Shown one piece after another: positions 1 through 9,129 of a stretch of 64,000 bases of DNA. Made by a program: the position numbers and the translations under genes. Below the pieces are notes generated by a model. It worked only from the letters and a program-made list of their open reading frames with translations, did no database searches and was not told where the DNA came from. Source of the stretch: Acidobacteriota bacterium. Its GTDB lineage: Bacteria; Acidobacteriota; Terriglobia; Versatilivoradales; Versatilivoraceae. The stretch spans positions 1-64,000 of the forward strand of contig JAJDUG010000064.1 of NCBI GenBank assembly GCA_022826755.1, in the 5' to 3' direction. Position 1 is the first letter of the stretch, and each line of letters begins with the position of its first letter.

Positions 1-1
1 C

Positions 2-1579
2 AACCCGGCCTTCGCCGATGTGGAAGTCCCGCTGGCATCCACCTTCATGCTGTCGACCAAGAAGGGAAAGGAAGTCTACGTCGAGCCGGTGATCGAGGGT
101 CGGGAGTATCGGTTTACCGTCAGAGTCGGGACGCCGGAAGACGTGGACACCTCTAAGTGTGGTACCACAGCAGGTAAGCGAAGTGCATTTCGGTGTCTGT
201 TGTCAGGTGTGCCAATCTCCTACGATCACATTCGGGCGCAGGGCAAGCAAGAAGGCTTAGCCGAACGTCTTATGGCTCTCGTGGCTCAGGGTGATCGTGG
301 GCGCGTATACTTGGCACCGATAAAGGAACACGAAGCTACGGCACAGGAGGTCGTAGCAACATGGAAGCCCGACTTACCGCTTCCCAACAACCCACGAGAC
401 TTCAAGACGCCCAACTATGGTCTTCCTTCATTCTCTGACCTCTTCACTCCACGCCAGCTCGTCGCCCTGACGATCTTCTCTGACTTGGTGGGGACGGCCA
501 TGGAGCGCGTGCGAGCCGACGCCCTTGCGGCAGGGTTGCCGGACGTCGAACGTTCGCTACGCGACGGCGGGACGGACGCGACGGCCTACGCCGAGGCGGT
601 AGCGGTGTATCTGGCACTAAGTGCAAGCAGAGCAGCGGATGCGTGGTCCACTATTGTTAGTTGGAGGAACGGCGTTGAGGCGACGCGCGGCACATTCGCT
701 CGCCAAGCCCTGCCTATGGTCTGGGATTTTGCCGAAGCAAATCCGTTCAGTTCGTCCTGTGGAAACTGGCAGGGCGCCTGTCTGAATTGGATAGTGGAAA
801 CACTTTCCCGTTTACCCAGGGAACAGCTGGCATCGGCAGGGCAAGCAGACGCAAAAACTCAGGCCTTGGTCCGCAGCACCGTCGTTTCCACAGACCCTCC
901 CTATTACGACAATATTGGTTACGCCGACCTGTCCGATTTTTTTTATGTCTGGCTGCGTCGAACACTGAAGCCAGTATTTCCAGAGCTGTTTGCAACGCTG
1001 GGTGTGCCGAAGGTCGAGGAACTGGTAGCCAGCCCGTACCGCCACGGCAGCAAGACGGCAGCAGAAACCTTCTTCCTGGATGGCATGTCCCAAGCGATAC
1101 GCCGGCTGTCCGAAGAGGTCCATCCCGGATTTCCAGTTACTGTCTACTACGCTTTCAAGCAGTCCGAGACGGCAGGAGACACCGGGACAACCAGCACCGG
1201 TTGGGAAACGTTTCTGGAAGCGGTCATAAAGTCTGGGTTTGCGATTAGTGGCACTTGGCCGATGCGCACCGAGCGGAGCGCCCGGTCCATCGGCATAGGC
1301 ACCAACGCCCTCGCCTCCAGTATTGTCCTCGTCTGTCGGAGACGTTCCGCTGACGCACCGACCGCCACCCGCCGGGAGTTTTTGACGACCCTGCGTTCCG
1401 AGTTGCCGCAAGCGCTGCGGCTGCTGCAAACAGGCAATATTGCCCCCGTTGACCTGGCTCAGGCCGCCATCGGTCCCGGCATGGCGGTATACACCCGCTA
1501 CGCCAAGGCATCACCTCGCACCCGTTTAATTCCCTTCCCTCACAAATTTGGCAAAATCGCCTTGCCGCAAGCGGCTTAA
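2..1579 (+). CDS. DUF1156-type adenine-specific DNA methyltransferase, 5' partial and probably 3' truncated
   Basis: The reading frame is open from the window edge, so the gene starts upstream. The visible 526 codons hold the motif [10 protein letters not shown] (about residue 292 counted from the GTG at 20), the catalytic DPPY of N6-adenine methyltransferases. It is followed by [11 protein letters not shown], typical of the large DUF1156 proteins found in phage-defence islands. The first visible residues ([11 protein letters not shown]...STKKGK) match the zone after the methyltransferase core where family members carry a Cys-containing Zn-ribbon-like motif; here the Cys are missing. The S-adenosylmethionine motif would lie outside the window. 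The protein ends soon after a VYTRYAK segment, where relatives normally continue for over 100 residues, and a dispersed repeat begins about 45 bp later. Codon use looks less GC-rich than in the neighbours, which suggests transfer. Whether it still methylates DNA is unknown. Confidence 0.72.
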   Translation, partial: NPAFADVEVPLASTFMLSTKKGKEVYVEPVIEGREYRFTVRVGTPEDVDTSKCGTTAGKRSAFRCLLSGVPISYDHIRAQGKQEGLAERLMALVAQGDRGRVYLAPIKEHEATAQEVVATWKPDLPLPNNPRDFKTPNYGLPSFSDLFTPRQLVALTIFSDLVGTAMERVRADALAAGLPDVERSLRDGGTDATAYAEAVAVYLALSASRAADAWSTIVSWRNGVEATRGTFARQALPMVWDFAEANPFSSSCGNWQGACLNWIVETLSRLPREQLASAGQADAKTQALVRSTVVSTDPPYYDNIGYADLSDFFYVWLRRTLKPVFPELFATLGVPKVEELVASPYRHGSKTAAETFFLDGMSQAIRRLSEEVHPGFPVTVYYAFKQSETAGDTGTTSTGWETFLEAVIKSGFAISGTWPMRTERSARSIGIGTNALASSIVLVCRRRSADAPTATRREFLTTLRSELPQALRLLQTGNIAPVDLAQAAIGPGMAVYTRYAKASPRTRLIPFPHKFGKIALPQAA

Positions 1580-1954
1580 CCCTGCCAGCACGGTTGATTA
1601 CGGATCAGGCCGTCGTTCTCCCCTGGGAGCGCGGGCGTCCCGCCCGCACCTTCTTCCAACAATCAGCCCCGATTCACCGCCACTCCCTTGCAGAGCCCGC
1701 TAGACCTTCCCTTACGGGGTTCTATTGCATGAGGCGGAAGAAGGGATTTTGCGCTGTTCCCGCTTAATCGAAGTGCCGGAGCCGCCGCGATTGCGCCAAA
1801 CCTTGTGCGGGCGGGACGCCCGCGCTCCTGGGGAGCCTTCTTGAGAGATCCATTGCCTTTCCCCAGAATAGTCGGAGAAATCATTGGAGTGTGCCAACCT
1901 GCCAATGAAGTTAGAATCTCCGGAAACCTGTGGGTTTCGGGGTAACGATAACCG
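1580..1954. repeat. Intergenic region with family A inverted-repeat element, copy 1 (arms 1625-1650 and 1805-1830)
   Basis: Two copies of a REP-like arm lie in inverted orientation about 180 bp apart. Each arm contains GCGGGCG-TCC-CGCCCGC, which can itself fold into a 7-bp stem. The same arm pair occurs at 5882-6084, 13462-13671, 38787-39022 and 42034-42243. No gene is visible in the rest of this gap; 1830-1954 should hold the promoter of the terpene cyclase but no clear consensus is seen. Confidence 0.8.
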
Positions 1955-3823
1955 ATGAATGCAGACTCGGACTTCGATCATGAAGAGATCCGCCAGGCGC
2001 TGGCCGCGGCCACCCGGAAGCTGCTGGATTCCCGGCTCCCTGAGGGTCACTGGGAGGGCGAGCTGTCGAGCAGCGCTCTTTCCACCGCGACGGCGGTGCT
2101 GGCATTGGCAGTGCTCCTGCGGAACGGAAAGGAACGGCTGGATCGGCCCTTGCTGACCACCTGCCGCAGTCTGGCGGACCAGGGGACGACCTGGCTGGTT
2201 GGGAACCGGAATCCGGACGGTGGCTTCGGCGATACGGTGGGAAGCCCCAGCAACCTGAGCACCACGGCGCTGGCGTGGGCGGCCCTGACAGGCGTGGGGA
2301 GCGCTTCTCGGCAGGCACTGGATGACACCCGAGCCTGGCTGGCCGACAAGGCCGGAGGCCTGGATGCCGAGGCGCTGGCCGCGGCCATTGCCGCCCGCTA
2401 TGGGGAAGACCGCACTTTCTCGGCGCCCATCCTGACCGCCTGTGCCCTGGCCGGAGTCTTCGGTCCGGGCGCCGGCGCCTGGAGGCGGGTTCCCCAGCTT
2501 CCCTTCGAGTTGGCCGTCTGCCCCCCCCAGTGGTTCAAGTGGCTGCGCCTGCCGGTGGTCAGCTATGCCCTGCCGGCCCTGATTGCCATCGGCCAGGTTC
2601 GCCACCGCTTCCGTCCCACCCGAAACCCGCTGCTGCGCCTGATCCGTTCCCTGGCGCGACGGCGGAGCCTGGAGCTGCTGCAGAAAATTCAGCCCGCAAG
2701 CGGCGGATACCTGGAAGCGGTACCCCTCACCAGTTTCGTGATCATGAGCCTGGCGGCCGGCGGCCGGGCGGATCACCCGGTGGTCGTGCGCGGCCTGGAC
2801 TTTTTGACGGCCACCGCTCGCCGTGACGGATCCTGGCCCATCGATACCAACCTGGCAACCTGGGTGACCACCCAGTCCCTCGCTTCCCTGGCGGTCGGAG
2901 GGGGTCTTGAATCCCGCCTGGATGTGGAAGAGCGCCGAAACCTCCGCCGATGGCTGCTGGATCAGCAATATCACAGCCTTCACCCCTACACCCATGCCGA
3001 CCCCGGCGGCTGGGCCTGGACCGATCTTCCGGGCGGAGTTCCGGATGCCGACGATACGGCCGGTGCCCTGCTGGCGCTGCGCCACCTTGGCGGCGGCGAC
3101 GCCGAGTCGAGCCAGGCCGCTGGCGCCGGGGTCAAGTGGCTGCTGGATCTGCAGAATACCGACGGAGGCATCCCCACGTTCTGCCGCGGCTGGGGCCGCC
3201 TGCCCTTTGATCGCAGCAGCCCCGATCTGACGGCTCATGCACTGCTGGCCTGGTCAGGCTGGCAACAGGACCTCCCGCCCCGACTTCGATCTCGCCTGCA
3301 GTCGGCCCGGAGGCGCGGCGTGGACTATCTGGCTGCATCCCAACGTGAGGACGGAGCCTGGGCGCCGCTCTGGTTCGGCAACCAGGCGGCTCCGGGCGAA
3401 GAAAACCCCACTTATGGCACGGCGCGGGTCCTGCTGGCTCTCAACCGCCTGAGCCGCGAGCCGGACTTTCCCGTCGAAGGAATGAGAGGACGCGGCATCG
3501 ACTGGTTGCTGGATGGGCAGAACTCCGACGGAGGCTGGGGCGGCGCGGGCGGAGTGGACTCCTCCATAGAGGAGACGGCTCTGGCGGTGCAGGCCCTGGC
3601 TGATGCCCTGGAGGTGGCTCCGGCGCCTGGGGGCCTGACGAAGGCGCCGCTGGAGGTCGCCATCTCCAAGGGTGTCGGCTGGCTGGTGGCTGAGACCCAT
3701 GGTGGGCGGCGCTTCCAACCGTCCCCCATAGGACTGTATTTCTCAAAGCTTTGGTACTACGAACGCCACTACCCGGTCATCTTCACCGTGGCCGCCTTGG
3801 GTCGGGCCACCTCCGCGGGTTAA
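1955..3823 (+). CDS. Squalene-hopene cyclase-like class II terpene cyclase
   Basis: A 622-residue protein built from prenyltransferase/squalene-cyclase repeats (for example GNRNPDGGFGD near residue 90 and GQNSDGGWGGAGG near residue 520). Residues 364-368 read DADDT, matching the DXDDTA acid motif that protonates squalene in squalene-hopene cyclases, at almost the same position as in known enzymes. Length fits the family (about 620-720). The family makes hopanoids or related polycyclic triterpenes in the membrane. No other hopanoid genes (hpn, squalene synthase) are nearby, and sequence outside the DXDD and repeats is diverged, so the product could be a different terpenoid. The ATG at 1955 has only a weak ribosome site. 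It ends 24 bp from the convergent sulfatase-like gene. Confidence 0.75.
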   Translation: MNADSDFDHEEIRQALAAATRKLLDSRLPEGHWEGELSSSALSTATAVLALAVLLRNGKERLDRPLLTTCRSLADQGTTWLVGNRNPDGGFGDTVGSPSNLSTTALAWAALTGVGSASRQALDDTRAWLADKAGGLDAEALAAAIAARYGEDRTFSAPILTACALAGVFGPGAGAWRRVPQLPFELAVCPPQWFKWLRLPVVSYALPALIAIGQVRHRFRPTRNPLLRLIRSLARRRSLELLQKIQPASGGYLEAVPLTSFVIMSLAAGGRADHPVVVRGLDFLTATARRDGSWPIDTNLATWVTTQSLASLAVGGGLESRLDVEERRNLRRWLLDQQYHSLHPYTHADPGGWAWTDLPGGVPDADDTAGALLALRHLGGGDAESSQAAGAGVKWLLDLQNTDGGIPTFCRGWGRLPFDRSSPDLTAHALLAWSGWQQDLPPRLRSRLQSARRRGVDYLAASQREDGAWAPLWFGNQAAPGEENPTYGTARVLLALNRLSREPDFPVEGMRGRGIDWLLDGQNSDGGWGGAGGVDSSIEETALAVQALADALEVAPAPGGLTKAPLEVAISKGVGWLVAETHGGRRFQPSPIGLYFSKLWYYERHYPVIFTVAALGRATSAG

Positions 3824-3847
3824 AGGCGCGCAGGCTGGACCCTCCCC

Positions 3848-5428
3848 TCAGTAGGTGGGAGTACCCACCCCGCGGGGAGCATGGAAGCTGCCCCGGGTGA
3901 GTCCCCGTCCGGCTTCGATGTAGTCGTCCAGCTTCCGCTTCAGGTCGGCCACCACGTCCGGGTACTTTGCGGCCACGTCCGTCAGTTCGTCGGGATCCTT
4001 CTCTCGGCTGTAGAGCTGGGGCGGGTAGTCGCCCTTGTATTCTTTCGGATTCCAGACCGCGCTGAAGTTCCATTCGGGGGTTCGCACCGACCCGATCCAT
4101 CCGTACGCCATGGTGGCGTAATCATGAACGCTTCGGGTCTCCCCGGTGACCAGCGGCCAGAAGTCCTTGCCGGTTACCCTCGGGACCGGCTCCAGCTCCA
4201 ACCGTCCCAGCATCGTGGGAACGTAGTCCGGAATCTGGACGAAGCCGCCCACCCGCCGGCCGGCCACTTCCCTGCCGGGCAGGCGAACCAGCAGGGGCAG
4301 ATGAGTCACCTGCCGGCGAATGCGTTCGGGCCCCTTGCAGAACTGGCCCTGCTCCCCGAGCAGCGCTCCGTGGTCGGACATGAACACCACGATCGAATTG
4401 TCGAACAGGCCCAGCTCCCGAATGGCCTTGAAGATTTCTCCCATCCAGTAGTCCACGCATTCGCTTTCGGCGAAGTAGTTGGCTCTCAGTCGTTTGACTC
4501 CCTCCTCCGGAACCTCTACATCATCGTAAGGCGGCGTGGCCCAGGTGGGACCCTTGGCATTGGGCAGGTATTTGTCCAGGAATCTCTTGGGCGGATCCCA
4601 GGGCTCGTGGGGATCGAAGGCTTCCATGTGCAGGAAAAAGGGGCTGTTGGCGTGATTTTCCTTGAGCCAGGCCATGACCTTCCTGGCAGTAATTTCAATG
4701 AGAGATTCGCCCTCCCGCAGCCACCGGCGCATGTTCAGATTTCCCTGGTTGATTTCCCAGCGCAGGTCGGCCCTGGAAAAGGGGGTGAATTGTTCGAGAT
4801 AGGCTTCCGGAACCACATCGGTAATCTCCGGCAGTTGGTGGGGCAAGGTGGCGTAGTAGTCGAAGGAATGGCCTCTGATCCAGTCGTAATACCGGTAACC
4901 GCGATGAAAGTTGCGCCCGGGTCGGGTGAAGTGGAGAATGTCGGCGATCAGGGCAGTGGCGTAGCCGGCCTCATGAAGAGTTTCAGCCAGGGTGACGTCT
5001 TCAAAGAACAACTGATGCCAGCCCGGCATCTGCACCGGGTCGTGCTGCTGGTAGTAGTCAAAGGGCAGGATTCTCCGTCCGGTCACCAGGTTGCGCCGAA
5101 TGGGCACCGTCGGCAGGGCCTCCGGGTAGGCCTCCTCGAAGATGACGCTGTCCTGGGCGAAGGCGTTGAGGTTGGGGCAGTCCACCTGGTTTCCCCCGTA
5201 GCAGGCCAGGTTGTCGGCGCGAAAGGTGTCCACGTCCAGCAGGATGAGGTTGAGCCGGTTGCCCTTGTCTTTCTGATCCGGCGGTTTTTCCCAGACACCC
5301 CCGGAAGCCTCCTCGCCGCTCTCGCCGTTTCGGTTGCTGCTGCCGGCGCATCCGGCCAAACCGACGGCTGCCGCCGAGGCCGGAGCCCGCGTCAAGAATT
5401 CCCTTCTGGTGAAATGCCCGGTCGTCAT
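3848..5428 (-). CDS. Sulfatase-family lipoprotein with Thr in place of the catalytic Cys/Ser
   Basis: A 526-residue alkaline-phosphatase-superfamily protein. The N-terminus has a twin-arginine-like RREFLTR and a lipobox ending at Cys27 (GLAGC), so it is predicted to be exported and lipid-anchored. Metal-binding features are visible: LLDVDTFRADN (residues 63-73) and SDHGALLGEQGQ in the second half. At the position of the sulfatase C/S-x-P-x-R motif it reads T107-V-P-I-R111, followed by the expected LVTG. Sulfatases convert Cys or Ser to formylglycine; Thr cannot serve in that way, so it may be a phosphodiesterase-type or inactive member. No sulfatase-maturing enzyme gene is in view. It is monocistronic; its upstream gap is repeat-rich. 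Confidence 0.82.
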   Translation of the reverse strand: MTTGHFTRREFLTRAPASAAAVGLAGCAGSSNRNGESGEEASGGVWEKPPDQKDKGNRLNLILLDVDTFRADNLACYGGNQVDCPNLNAFAQDSVIFEEAYPEALPTVPIRRNLVTGRRILPFDYYQQHDPVQMPGWHQLFFEDVTLAETLHEAGYATALIADILHFTRPGRNFHRGYRYYDWIRGHSFDYYATLPHQLPEITDVVPEAYLEQFTPFSRADLRWEINQGNLNMRRWLREGESLIEITARKVMAWLKENHANSPFFLHMEAFDPHEPWDPPKRFLDKYLPNAKGPTWATPPYDDVEVPEEGVKRLRANYFAESECVDYWMGEIFKAIRELGLFDNSIVVFMSDHGALLGEQGQFCKGPERIRRQVTHLPLLVRLPGREVAGRRVGGFVQIPDYVPTMLGRLELEPVPRVTGKDFWPLVTGETRSVHDYATMAYGWIGSVRTPEWNFSAVWNPKEYKGDYPPQLYSREKDPDELTDVAAKYPDVVADLKRKLDDYIEAGRGLTRGSFHAPRGVGTPTY

Positions 5429-5531
5429 GGGAAAGCTCCTTTCCGTGGCCCGATTGGGTTGGCCCGTCGTCAGAGAGGGCCGACAGAACCGCCACCATCA
5501 TAGCGCAATGAGGGCGGGGGCGGGACCTGCC

Positions 5532-5659
5532 TGAAACAACAGTGAATAGTGAATAGTGGATAGTGATTAGACCCAAACATTAAGCATCTTGTCGGACTCG
5601 GCTCAGTCGTTCAAAATACGCAACCAGGTCGTCAAGCACGTTCCGATTCCCGAAAACCT
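5532..5659 (-). repeat. Family C repeat, copy 1, with conserved coding tail
   Basis: About 128 bp that reappear with scattered changes at 44578-44705. It begins with tandem GTGAATAGT-like units. On the minus strand both copies keep a frame ending in VFGNRNV(L/P)D(D/E)LVA(Y/F)FERL, with conservative replacements and the same stop codon. A 62-codon frame (5768-5580) covers this copy. It looks like the end of a mobile or duplicated gene; the family is not recognised. Confidence 0.6.
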
Positions 5660-5677
5660 TCTCCACTTTTCTGAAGC

Positions 5678-5881
5678 ACCTCTGTTTCACTCTGAATGAT
5701 CCGTCCCGTCGTCGGGGACGGGGGACCTGCTTGTCCGAAACCAACCGGAAAAAGGAATGACCCACCAAGGGACAAGAGGGACCAGTAAGCGTGACGGTTC
5801 TGCCTCATGGACAGGGCCGCGGCCCGGCAAGCCAGCGCGCGCCCTCTTGAGCAGCAAGAGCGATGGGAGGAGGCCCCACCC
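5678..5881. repeat. Family D repeat fragment and unassigned spacer
   Basis: The segment 5678-5730 (CTGTTTCACTCTGAATGATCC followed by a GC-rich palindrome) matches parts of 30420-30475 and 58439-58480. The remaining bases up to 5881 show nothing that can be assigned. Further fragments of the same family lie at 6135-6165 (CATTCGTGGTTCGTCTT). Confidence 0.45.
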
Positions 5882-6084
5882 GGGAGCGCGGGCGTCCCGC
5901 CCGCATGCTATCCCGTTGCATGCCGCTCAGTTTCCCTGCGATGCGGCGCCCGGCCACCTTGCTGGCGGGAACGCCGTGGGCTTGACAGAAGCAGAGTCCT
6001 GGCTCCGTTGCCGGTCGACCCGGGTGGAGGAGATGGTCGAGGCTGTGCCGAGACTTGTGCGGGCGGGACGCCCGCGTTCCCGGG
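5882..6084. repeat. Family A inverted-repeat element, copy 2
   Basis: The left arm begins GGGAGCGCGGGCGTCCCG at 5882. The right arm is its inverted version at 6057-6084 (GCGGGCGGGACGCCCGCG). The interior of about 150 bp is only partly similar to the other copies, so this one is more diverged. It fills the gap between the sulfatase-like gene and the amidase. Confidence 0.75.
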
Positions 6085-6309
6085 TGGGCTTCATCCCGTG
6101 ACGTCGTCGCATCAATGGAGGTCCGTCGGTCTTCGTGTCCATTCGTGGTTCGTCTTCAAAAAGGATCTGCAGTTTCTTCCTCCAATGATTTGCAGGCCAG
6201 GGCGGGGGCTGAACTCATGGCCTGCCGACATCCAGTGCGCGAGTCCTCTGGAGAAGGAGCGGTTTCGTGCGAAAATACCCATTCCCTCAATAACCACCAA
6301 GGAGGCGTC

Positions 6310-7275
6310 TTGAAAAGAATCACCCGCGACCTGGCCAGAAAGTATGCCTTTGACTGGGAAGACGAGCCGCTGTTGAGAGTCGCGCCCGGCGAGAGCTTTG
6401 AAATCGAAACCTGGGATGCCAGCACCGGCTATTTCCGCACCCCGGACGACAAGGCCATTCCAAGCCTGCGGCCAGGATTCGACCGCGACCCGCCTCTGGC
6501 CAACCCCATTGGCGGCCCGGTCTGGCTGGAGGGCGCCGAAGCGGGAGATCTGCTCGGGGTGAACATCGAGGCCATCACGGTGGCCGAGTATTCCTGGACC
6601 GCGGTGGGCCCCAACCGCGGCCCTCTGGGCGCCTCAACCCGCTGGCCGGAACTCTCGTCCCAATACACCACCAGGATCTTCCCTCATGCTCCGGGGCCCA
6701 GCGGTACCACCCGGGACGGCACCCTGCAATTCAATCAACGGATCCAGTGGCCCATCACTCCCTTCATCGGGACCCTGGGAGTGGCGCCCGACCGGGAGGT
6801 CACCACCAGCGGCGACGGGCAGGGTCCCTGGGGCGGCAACCTGGACATCCGCGACCTGGCCCCCGGCAACAAGGTCTATCTGCCCATCTTTCATCCGGGC
6901 GCCCGCGTCTACCTGGGCGACGTCCACGCCAGTCAGGGGGACACCGAATTCACCGGAACGGCGGCGGAAACCAATGCCACCGTGCGGCTGAGCCTGGACC
7001 TGGTGAAGAGCAAGTCCATACCCTTCATGCGGATTGAGAAACCCGGCGCCATCGTGGCCGTCCATGCCTACCGGCCCCTGGAAGTTGCCGTGGAGACGGC
7101 CACCTTCCACCTGATGGACTGGCTCATCACCGACTACGGCTTCAGCCCCACCGACGCCTACTGCCTGGTGAGCGTCTGTCCGGACTTCCGCATCAACGTC
7201 TATCAGATGTGCAAACTGGGAAAGTTGAACTTCGTGGCCGGGGCCGAGATTCCTACCCGCTACCTGGACCGGTAG
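6310..7275 (+). CDS. Acetamidase/formamidase family protein
   Basis: A 321-residue protein of the FmdA/AmdA family, which hydrolyses formamide or short amides to ammonia and the acid in the cytoplasm. Recognisable family segments are the N-terminal VAPGESFEIETWDAS, NPIGGPVWLEGAEAGDLL, the central GDGQGPWGGNLDIRDL and HPGARVYLGDVHASQGD, which contributes the metal and substrate site. The frame is open much further upstream, but that part overlaps repeat sequence and shows no family similarity. I therefore chose the TTG at 6310, with AAGGAGG at 6299-6305 just before it. The gene stands alone. The physiological amide is not indicated by context. Confidence 0.85.
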   Translation: MKRITRDLARKYAFDWEDEPLLRVAPGESFEIETWDASTGYFRTPDDKAIPSLRPGFDRDPPLANPIGGPVWLEGAEAGDLLGVNIEAITVAEYSWTAVGPNRGPLGASTRWPELSSQYTTRIFPHAPGPSGTTRDGTLQFNQRIQWPITPFIGTLGVAPDREVTTSGDGQGPWGGNLDIRDLAPGNKVYLPIFHPGARVYLGDVHASQGDTEFTGTAAETNATVRLSLDLVKSKSIPFMRIEKPGAIVAVHAYRPLEVAVETATFHLMDWLITDYGFSPTDAYCLVSVCPDFRINVYQMCKLGKLNFVAGAEIPTRYLDR

Positions 7276-7443
7276 AGGCTTCCTTTGGCCCGGCAGATGG
7301 GAGTTCTGTGCTCAACGCGATCGGTCCAGGCCGTCCCTTCCTGGGAGAGCAGGTCGAAAGCCAACGTAAGCACCCCAACTTCTCGGGGTCCGGAGACCTG
7401 GAGCACCTGGAGGCAGGAAGCCGTACGTGATAGGATAGGCTGC

Positions 7444-7677
7444 ATGACCCCTGAAAGCATCACCCTCGTCGGCATCGGAGTTGCCCTGCTCAGTGCCCTG
7501 GTGCTCCTCTTCCGCTGGCTGCGTCAGGACCTCCAGGGTCTACGCCAGGACATGAGGGACATGGAGGGCCGCCTAAACGCCCGGATCGACGCCTTGAGCT
7601 CGCGGATCGACTCGGTCAACTCCCGGATCGACGCTCTCTATCAGGCCCTCTTCAGCCGCAAAGACCCCGCAGCGTGA
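7444..7677 (+). CDS. Small membrane-anchored coiled-coil protein
   Basis: A 77-residue protein. Residues 5-23 form one hydrophobic segment (ITLVGIGVALLSALVLLFRW). The rest is a charged heptad-like coiled coil with a repeated (S)SRIDS(V)NSRIDAL pattern. It resembles the many small anchored coiled-coil proteins of unknown function. A GGATAGG element precedes the ATG. Nothing in the neighbourhood explains its role; it follows the amidase gene by about 170 bp on the same strand. Confidence 0.55.
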   Translation: MTPESITLVGIGVALLSALVLLFRWLRQDLQGLRQDMRDMEGRLNARIDALSSRIDSVNSRIDALYQALFSRKDPAA

Positions 7678-7784
7678 AGGCTTGGTTTCTTTCCTCTACC
7701 TGTTATCCAACCGCACGTTGAAATCGGGCCCCACGGTGATAGAGAGTGAACCAGGAATGAACACGAAATAGTCTATCGTGTTCG

Positions 7785-8165
7785 CTACCTGGACCCCGCC
7801 GACTTGCGCCCCGGGGCGGCCTGGTAGAGGCTGTCGATCTTGGCCGCCAGGATGAAATCGTTGTCGCTCAGGCCGTCGATCTTGTGGGTGTAGATCTTGA
7901 CGTCCACCCTGCCCCAGGCCAGGGCCAGATCCGGATGGTGCCATTCCCGCTCCGACAGGTCGCCCACCTCGTTCACGAAGTCCAGGGCCGTCCTGAAATT
8001 CTTGAAGCGGAAACTCTTGGTCAGGTGGTGGTCCTGCACCGCGTCCCAGGCGTCCACCTGCTGCAGGAGACCCCGGATCGCTTCCCCCTCGAGGGGTGGG
8101 ACACCCCCGCGGCAGGGAACGCAGTTCCTGTGGGTCAAGCCACCAGCCTCGGATTGTGTGGTCAT
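7785..8165 (-). CDS. phhB: 4a-hydroxytetrahydrobiopterin dehydratase (pterin carbinolamine dehydratase)
   Basis: A 126-residue protein with the family core FKNFRTALDFVNEVGDLSE, followed by EWHHPDLALAWGRVDVKIYTH, which holds the active-site His residues of pterin-4a-carbinolamine dehydratases. The enzyme dehydrates the pterin carbinolamine formed by aromatic amino acid hydroxylases; in many bacteria without these it is thought to help other pterin chemistry. The ATG at 8165 was chosen because AAAGGAG lies just upstream, although the frame continues further. It is the last gene of acyP-ispF-phhB; the gap to ispF is 80 bp. No phenylalanine hydroxylase is in the window. Confidence 0.88.
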   Translation of the reverse strand: MTTQSEAGGLTHRNCVPCRGGVPPLEGEAIRGLLQQVDAWDAVQDHHLTKSFRFKNFRTALDFVNEVGDLSEREWHHPDLALAWGRVDVKIYTHKIDGLSDNDFILAAKIDSLYQAAPGRKSAGSR

Positions 8166-8245
8166 TGCTGCTCCTTTCATCTGCACGTGCGGCACGGTCC
8201 GTATCGCCCGCTGCCGGTATTCCCGCGCCCGCGCGCCCATTCGCC

Positions 8246-8722
8246 TCACACGGACTGAATCAAGGCAACCGCGTAGGCGGCGCATCCCTCGCTCCTTCCC
8301 AGGGCTCCCAGGCTCTCGTGGGTGGTCGCCTTGACCGACACCCGTTCGGTTTCCAGGCCCAGGACTCCGGCGATCGTTTCCCTCATCCGGGGAACATGGG
8401 CGGCAATCCTGGGAGATTCCAGCACCACCGTCGCATCCAGGTTGACAATGGTGCAGCCCCGAGCCTCGATCAGCCGGGATACCTCCTTGAGGAATTCGGT
8501 GCTGGGCGCATCCCGAAACCGTTCGTCATCGTCCGGGAAATGGCTGCCGATATCCCCCAGCGCCGCCGCTCCCAGCAGCGCATCGCAGATGGCATGCAGC
8601 AGCACGTCGGCGTCCGAGTGACCCAGCAACCCGCGCTCGGCCGGAATCTCGACCCCGCCGAGAACCAGAGCCCGTCCCGGGGCAAAGGCATGAATATCGT
8701 ATCCGAATCCAATCCGTATCAT
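8246..8722 (-). CDS. ispF: 2-C-methyl-D-erythritol 2,4-cyclodiphosphate synthase
   Basis: A 158-residue enzyme, the usual length. It cyclises CDP-ME-2-phosphate in the MEP route to isoprenoid precursors. The zinc-site motif GYDIHAF is at residues 7-13. GHSDADVLLHAICDALLGAAALGDIG follows, and the C-terminal KATTHESLGALGRSEG completes the active site. Its start overlaps the acylphosphatase stop by one base (TGATG), so the two are translationally coupled. ispD is not beside it, unlike in many genomes. Confidence 0.96.
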   Translation of the reverse strand: MIRIGFGYDIHAFAPGRALVLGGVEIPAERGLLGHSDADVLLHAICDALLGAAALGDIGSHFPDDDERFRDAPSTEFLKEVSRLIEARGCTIVNLDATVVLESPRIAAHVPRMRETIAGVLGLETERVSVKATTHESLGALGRSEGCAAYAVALIQSV

Positions 8723-8997
8723 CAGTGCCGGATCTCAAAGCGGATGAACCCGCGCCGACCGTCCCGCCACTCTATCCGAAGGCTGTCCACTTGGGCCATC
8801 ATCGGTCCCGTGCGTGCCTGCGCCAGCAGGGCTTCGATGAGAGCTCGCTCACCCTCGAGTTCAATCTCCACCTCTCCGCCGGGCAGATTCCTGGTGAATC
8901 CAACCAGCCCCAGGCGGGAGGCGTGGCGATAAATGAAATAGCGGAATCCGACTCCCTGGACAGCACCGCCAATCAGTATTCTGGCCCCGGCTTTCAC
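8722..8997 (-). CDS. acyP: Acylphosphatase
   Basis: A 91-residue protein with the signature GAVQGVGFRYFIYRHASRLGL, where the Arg binds the acyl phosphate, and the second signature GFTRNLPGGEVEIELEG, where the Asn activates water. It hydrolyses carboxyl-phosphate bonds of small molecules in the cytoplasm. It is the first gene of the acyP-ispF-phhB cluster and is divergent from the molybdenum hydroxylase operon, with a 212-bp gap between. Confidence 0.94.
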   Translation of the reverse strand: MKAGARILIGGAVQGVGFRYFIYRHASRLGLVGFTRNLPGGEVEIELEGERALIEALLAQARTGPMMAQVDSLRIEWRDGRRGFIRFEIRH

Positions 8998-9129
8998 AGG
9001 TTCCGAACATAGAATCTCACATGGGTAATGTCAATAGGCGGTCTGAGGAGGGTCGACGGGCCAATGCCGTCCTGTCTTCCACCGGGAGATCTTCTCGCGG
9101 GTATTTCGCCGATCGACAAAAGTCGGTGC

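Noticed and set aside
1712-3238. Long open frame of about 500 codons antisense to the terpene cyclase
   Set aside because: It mirrors the GC-rich codon pattern of the sense gene, has no recognisable domain and low-complexity composition.
3881-5503. 540-codon frame antisense to the sulfatase-like gene
   Set aside because: Shadow of the sense gene; the sense frame has signal peptide and metal motifs.
5580-5768. Calling the 62-codon frame over family C a functional gene
   Set aside because: It lacks a ribosome site and recognisable domain, and its second copy has only the tail; it looks like a remnant.
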